Shown in pieces: positions 41,285-44,564 of a stretch of DNA of 44,564 nucleotides. Every line of letters begins with the position of its first letter. The stretch's first letter is position 1. The notes below the pieces were generated by a model. It was given only the letters and a program-made list of their open reading frames with translations, did not search any database and was not told the DNA's origin. The stretch spans positions 1 through 44,564 of the forward strand of contig JAYFPL010000093.1 of the NCBI GenBank assembly GCA_034927775.1, in the 5' to 3' direction. The translations under genes were made by a program, and so were the position numbers. The stretch comes from IOR16 sp034927775 (GTDB taxonomy: Bacteria > Bacillota > Clostridia > Peptostreptococcales > Anaerovoracaceae).

Positions 41285-42805
41285 TCAGTCTTTTTCTAAG
41301 CTTTGCTCCATTGCCTCAACAAGAAGACTCATTCCTTTTTCAATTTGCTCCAATCCCGGATAAGAATAATTCAATCTTATATATTGCTCCCCCTTTGTCC
41401 CATACGGAAAAAATACACTGCCAGGAATAAATGTTACGCCCTTTTTTCCGGCCAATTCAAGCAATCGACTTAAATTCATATTTTCCGGAAGTTTGCACCA
41501 AATATAAACGCCACCTTTTGGCTTCTTAAATGTTACACCCAAGTTTTCCGCTGTTTTTAAACACTCACACATCAAATCTCTTTTTTTTCTATAATCTTCA
41601 CAAATGCTCCTGAGATTTTTTTGATACGTTCCATTTTTCATATAAGTACTAAGAAGCCTTTGTGACAGACTGTCAAAGCTTACCAAACGCAAAGAAATTA
41701 AGTGGCTGAAATTTTTTATAACAACACGAGGTGCCACAACAAAAGCAACCCGAATGCCAGGTGCAAACGTTAAAGCAAATGAATAAATATAAATAACGGA
41801 GTTACGCGTGTCCAACGCTTTTAAAGAGGGGGTTTGTTTTTCTTGATAACAAATTTCGGACGCACCATCGTCCTCAATGATTGGTACATGGTATTGATAA
41901 GATAACTTCAGGAGAGCTTTTCTTCTCCGAAGGCTCATGATTATACCCGTAGGATCATGATAACTTGAGTTTACATAAATAAATTTGGGGTGATATTTTA
42001 CAATTAAAGGTTCAATGCGATCTGTAAGCATCCCTTCCTCATCTACAGGAACGGTAATGATTTTTGCACCTGCTAAACGAAGTTCACGAAAAACATCCGG
42101 TGAAATAGGCTCTTCCGTAATAACGACATCTCCTTCTTCAATAAAAAGTTCTGTCAAATAATCAATTGCCTGATTTGTTTCTGATACGATTTGAATTTCT
42201 CCATGCTTGGCATTAATTCCTTTTCCTTGTAAGAATACGGAAATTGCCTGACGCAGTTCAAAAAGTCCCTGATATGGTGTATACGCATACAGATCATCCT
42301 TTTTTTCCCTACTCTCTTTTGAATCGGCAATAAGCTGCTCTAAGATTAGGGCTAAATCGGGACCATAATAAGACTCCGGTGCTGCAATTCCTCCCGCGAA
42401 GGAAATGTTTCCGTTGTCGTACGATCTAGAAAATAGGTCGTCAAATGTAGTCTCCAAATCCAAAACCGGCTGTCGAATTAAATGAGACCAAATTACACTT
42501 TCACTTTTTTTCAAATCTTCGTTCTTTTCAGTTGTTTCGTTCTGTTCAAAACTTGATTCATCCACACTGCGATAAGTAACTCGATATCCCTTACCCTGTG
42601 ATGCACTAATCAAGCCATCGGCCTTTAACTCATTATAAGCTTTGATGATCGTATTTCTGTGTACATCCGCAATCTTAGCCATGACACGCTCAGAAGGAAG
42701 AACAGAATCATCCGGCAATTCCTCTTTTAGTATCATTTCTTTAATTTGATTTTTAATTTGCCGATAAATCGGCGTTTGACTTCGATGATTAACAGTTATA
42801 TTCAT
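41285..42805 (-). CDS. MocR-type regulator lacking the PLP lysine
   Basis: This 506-residue protein has an N-terminal GntR winged helix (residues 1-75; PIYRQIKNQIKEMIL, LPSERVMAKIADVHRNTIIKAYNELKADGLI) joined by a charged linker to an aminotransferase class I domain, as in MocR regulators. In these proteins PLP is held by Lys in the motif SFSKTLAPGLR. Here it reads SFALTFAPGIR, with Leu at residue 345 (codon 41771-41773). The usual EDDYDSEF is also changed to EDDGASEI. It probably cannot bind PLP covalently, so its ligand may differ or be absent. It is coupled by a four-base overlap to a DUF1836 gene and lies upstream of arcBAC, a plausible target. Confidence 0.9.
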   Translation of the reverse strand: MNITVNHRSQTPIYRQIKNQIKEMILKEELPDDSVLPSERVMAKIADVHRNTIIKAYNELKADGLISASQGKGYRVTYRSVDESSFEQNETTEKNEDLKKSESVIWSHLIRQPVLDLETTFDDLFSRSYDNGNISFAGGIAAPESYYGPDLALILEQLIADSKESREKKDDLYAYTPYQGLFELRQAISVFLQGKGINAKHGEIQIVSETNQAIDYLTELFIEEGDVVITEEPISPDVFRELRLAGAKIITVPVDEEGMLTDRIEPLIVKYHPKFIYVNSSYHDPTGIIMSLRRRKALLKLSYQYHVPIIEDDGASEICYQEKQTPSLKALDTRNSVIYIYSFALTFAPGIRVAFVVAPRVVIKNFSHLISLRLVSFDSLSQRLLSTYMKNGTYQKNLRSICEDYRKKRDLMCECLKTAENLGVTFKKPKGGVYIWCKLPENMNLSRLLELAGKKGVTFIPGSVFFPYGTKGEQYIRLNYSYPGLEQIEKGMSLLVEAMEQSLEKD

Positions 42806-43404
42806 TTTCTACTTTTATCCTTATTAAAGTACTCATTCATTAACTTCTGAGCCAAGAACTTTTGGGCATTGGCTTTCATCGACAGATTAGCAATCAGCAT
42901 AAATAATTCAGTGGTATCGTCATCTGCAAGTTCATTGTCATCTAAATTCTTTTTAATACGGTTAATGTCTTCTGTTACCTCTGCCAGCAAATTTTTCTGC
43001 TCTTGTTCATACAGATTTAATATATTGTCATAAATTCTATGAAAATCAAATTTCTCGTCAAACTCGGAATTATAATTTTCAATTAATGGTTCCATTAATG
43101 TCTGAATTTCTTCCATTTGGAAAGTTCCTTTTAAATAGAAAATTAAGGTTAATAAAATAAGATGATCTTTCGTATATCTCTTATTCTTTGGTCTCGGTAT
43201 CAAGTGATGCTTTGAATAATTAGAAACCATGGTCTTTGTCATTACTTGATCCTTCGCTTCCTTTTTATAAGCATTTAAGTGCTTATTGATAAACATGACT
43301 GCCTGATCCATATAAAGTTCCATATCCGGAAACGCATCACTGGAAATCACTCCACCATTTACAAATTCCTCTACGGTTTGCTTTATGAACTCCTCATATC
43401 TCAT
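42802..43404 (-). CDS. DUF1836 protein, putative DNA-binding
   Basis: This 200-residue protein contains DUF1836, a family of Firmicutes with a MerR-like winged helix at the centre: MTKTMVSNYSKHHLIPRPKNKRYTKDH (about residues 55-80) followed by LILLTLIFYLKGTFQMEEIQTLM. The C-terminal third is helical and acidic. Its target and signal are unknown. It has a strong promoter with a palindrome at the start point, and overlaps the MocR-type gene by ATGA, so the two are made together. Confidence 0.85.
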   Translation of the reverse strand: MRYEEFIKQTVEEFVNGGVISSDAFPDMELYMDQAVMFINKHLNAYKKEAKDQVMTKTMVSNYSKHHLIPRPKNKRYTKDHLILLTLIFYLKGTFQMEEIQTLMEPLIENYNSEFDEKFDFHRIYDNILNLYEQEQKNLLAEVTEDINRIKKNLDDNELADDDTTELFMLIANLSMKANAQKFLAQKLMNEYFNKDKSRK

Positions 43405-43449
43405 ATTGGACGCACCTTTTCCTTTCTTTTTCTATTTTATTATTCCTCT

Positions 43450-43468
43450 GTAATACCTTTTGTATTAC
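43450..43468 (-). promoter_or_regulatory. Palindrome at the start point of the DUF1836/MocR operon
   Basis: GTAATACAAAAGGTATTAC is a perfect inverted repeat with seven-base arms around five bases, beginning about eight bases after the -10 box. It is a likely operator, perhaps for self-control. Confidence 0.55.
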
Positions 43469-43476
43469 TAAACTGC

Positions 43477-43505
43477 ATTATAAAGTTTTATAAAACCGAT
43501 GTCAA
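43477..43505 (-). promoter_or_regulatory. Promoter of the DUF1836/MocR operon
   Basis: On the minus strand a perfect TTGACA-like TTGACA (43500-43505) and a perfect TATAAT (43477-43482) are 17 bases apart, the best consensus promoter in the window. The rest of 43506-43657 is AT-rich and shows nothing else. Confidence 0.85.
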
Positions 43506-43657
43506 TGTTTCTCAGAAATATCTTATGTCGTTCAATAAAATTCTTACATTATATTATTAAAAATCTTACAGTAAATAAATCATACCTCATTTACTATCTC
43601 ATATCAAAAAAATTCCAAGAATATATAATATTTTTTTATTTTTAGTAAAGATTTTTC

Positions 43658-43701
43658 TTGCATATTTATTTTTATTTTTGTATAATTATTCGAAATAATT
43701 A
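43658..43701 (+). promoter_or_regulatory. carA promoter with a palindrome over the -10 region
   Basis: TTGCAT (43658-43663) and a perfect TATAAT (43681-43686) are 17 bases apart. The perfect palindrome TAATTATTCGAAATAATTA (43683-43701) starts inside the -10 box and covers the expected start point. It could bind a repressor such as ArgR, but does not match the usual ARG box well. Confidence 0.7.
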
Positions 43702-43729
43702 TTAAGGTAAAAAGAAAGGAAGATATATT

Positions 43730-44564
43730 ATGGAAGGTTTATTATATCTGGAAGACGGTACCGTCTTTCTTGGAAAGGGGTTTGGCTTTCCAAAAACTTC
43801 GGTCGGAGAATTGGTTTTTAATACGTCCATGACTGGCTACCAAGAAATTCTTACCGATCCCTCTTATTCAGGTCAAATTATTAACTTTACTTATCCTCTA
43901 ATTGGCAATTATGGCATTACCGAATCTGAAAATGAATCCAATGAAATTCATGCCTTTGGCGCAATTGCAAAGCATATTTGCTTTGAACCCTCTAATTATA
44001 AATCTATTAGTAACATAGACCAGTGGCTTTTCAATCGAAAAGTTCCTGGTCTTTTTGAAATCGATACGAGAGCCATCACACGAAAAATCAGAGAGTTTGG
44101 TGCAATGAAATGTGTGATCAGTAATGAAAACATATCCATAGCGGAGGCCAAAAAATTATGTGAGGAATCCACGCTTCGCCAAGATTATATGAAAACTGCG
44201 GGAACAAAAGAAATGATACATATCCCCGGAAACGGATCTAAGGTTTCCGTATTGGACTTCGGTGTAAAAACAAACATATTAAATGAGCTTAAAAAGAGAG
44301 ATTGTGATGTTTATCTGTTTCCTTACAACAGTACTGCTCAACAGCTCCTGTCAGTGAATCCAGATGGTTTGTTTCTAACCAATGGACCAGGAGATCCAAA
44401 AGAAGCAACGGAAGCAGTGAATGAAATTCGGTTGTTATTATCCAAGGTTCCGATTTTCGGTATCTGCATGGGTCATCAAATCCTCGCACAAGCCGTAGGG
44501 GGGACAACGTATAAAATGAAATACGGCCATCGAGGCGGAAATCACGGTGTCTTCGATAAAGATA
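43730..44564 (+). CDS. carA: Carbamoyl-phosphate synthase small subunit (partial)
   Basis: The first 278 residues are visible and the gene runs off the window. The small subunit takes ammonia from glutamine and feeds it to the large subunit for carbamoyl phosphate. The N-terminal CarA domain shows LEDGTVFLGKGFG, VFNTSMTGYQEILTDPSYSGQI and IDTRAITRKIRE. The class I glutamine amidotransferase domain shows FLTNGPGDPKEA and the nucleophile Cys in FGICMGHQILA; the catalytic His and Glu would lie beyond the edge. AAAGGAAG precedes the ATG. carB is expected next. Confidence 0.96.
   Translation, partial: MEGLLYLEDGTVFLGKGFGFPKTSVGELVFNTSMTGYQEILTDPSYSGQIINFTYPLIGNYGITESENESNEIHAFGAIAKHICFEPSNYKSISNIDQWLFNRKVPGLFEIDTRAITRKIREFGAMKCVISNENISIAEAKKLCEESTLRQDYMKTAGTKEMIHIPGNGSKVSVLDFGVKTNILNELKKRDCDVYLFPYNSTAQQLLSVNPDGLFLTNGPGDPKEATEAVNEIRLLLSKVPIFGICMGHQILAQAVGGTTYKMKYGHRGGNHGVFDKD

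Noticed and set aside
1..44564. CRISPR arrays, insertion sequences, intact prophage, rRNA genes
   Set aside because: No regularly spaced repeats, transposase or integrase genes, or rRNA sequences were seen on either strand.

Overview
The window is AT-rich chromosomal DNA of an anaerobic, low-GC Gram-positive bacterium of the class Clostridia. The evidence is a pyruvate:ferredoxin oxidoreductase, a three-subunit NADH-type [FeFe] hydrogenase, a complete arginine deiminase pathway, A/G-rich Shine-Dalgarno sequences, sigma-A type promoters with 17-base spacers, an L-box and spore-related genes (GerMN lipoprotein, small Cys-rich peptide). The species cannot be named from the sequence. The window looks like ordinary chromosome with small accessory insertions; I see no IS element, intact prophage or CRISPR array.

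Layout. 1-7151: uracil permease, then a leftward dapA-dapB-dapH lysine operon behind a lysine riboswitch with its own terminator, a divergent class III aminotransferase (argD-like) and threonine synthase. 7330-9708: tRNA-Glu(CTC) followed by three small secreted or lipid-anchored proteins; a duplicated terminator brackets the first of them. 9732-12600: a VanZ-like membrane protein, a cation diffusion facilitator behind a leader that folds like a NiCo (czcD) riboswitch, a 51-residue protein that is 57% cysteine built from CCCR repeats, and a phage-type CxxC small protein. 12886-17429: glutamyl-tRNA synthetase, a 34-residue membrane peptide, S-adenosylhomocysteine hydrolase and an iron-dependent alcohol dehydrogenase. 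17527-24624: a leftward run encoding an SGNH hydrolase, a DUF4358 lipoprotein, an MBOAT acyltransferase, a DHHW-family SGNH protein, a membrane-anchored polysaccharide deacetylase, a GerMN lipoprotein and an ADP-ribosylglycohydrolase; the first five look like a cell-envelope glycan acylation/deacetylation system. 24868-34544: pyruvate:ferredoxin oxidoreductase, a decayed U32 peptidase gene, an AI-2E family permease and hydCBA. 34659-37521: a stalk-domain secreted protein and a YibE/F membrane protein. 37710-43404: arcB-arcA-arcC, preceded by a two-gene regulatory operon (DUF1836 plus a MocR-type protein that lacks the PLP lysine). 43730-end: carA, truncated by the window edge.

How the genes work together. 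Pyruvate oxidation supplies reduced ferredoxin, and HydCBA can use ferredoxin plus NADH to make hydrogen; a good Rex operator match sits just upstream of the hyd promoter, so NADH/NAD+ balance probably controls it. The arc genes give ATP from arginine through carbamoyl phosphate, while carA next door makes carbamoyl phosphate for biosynthesis. The lysine genes are controlled by lysine itself. The observations most worth following up are the CCCR microprotein with its candidate sigma-K promoter, the MocR protein with Leu in place of the Schiff-base Lys, the metal-riboswitch-like leader before the CDF transporter, and several perfect palindromes placed in promoters (ahcY, DUF1836/MocR, carA).
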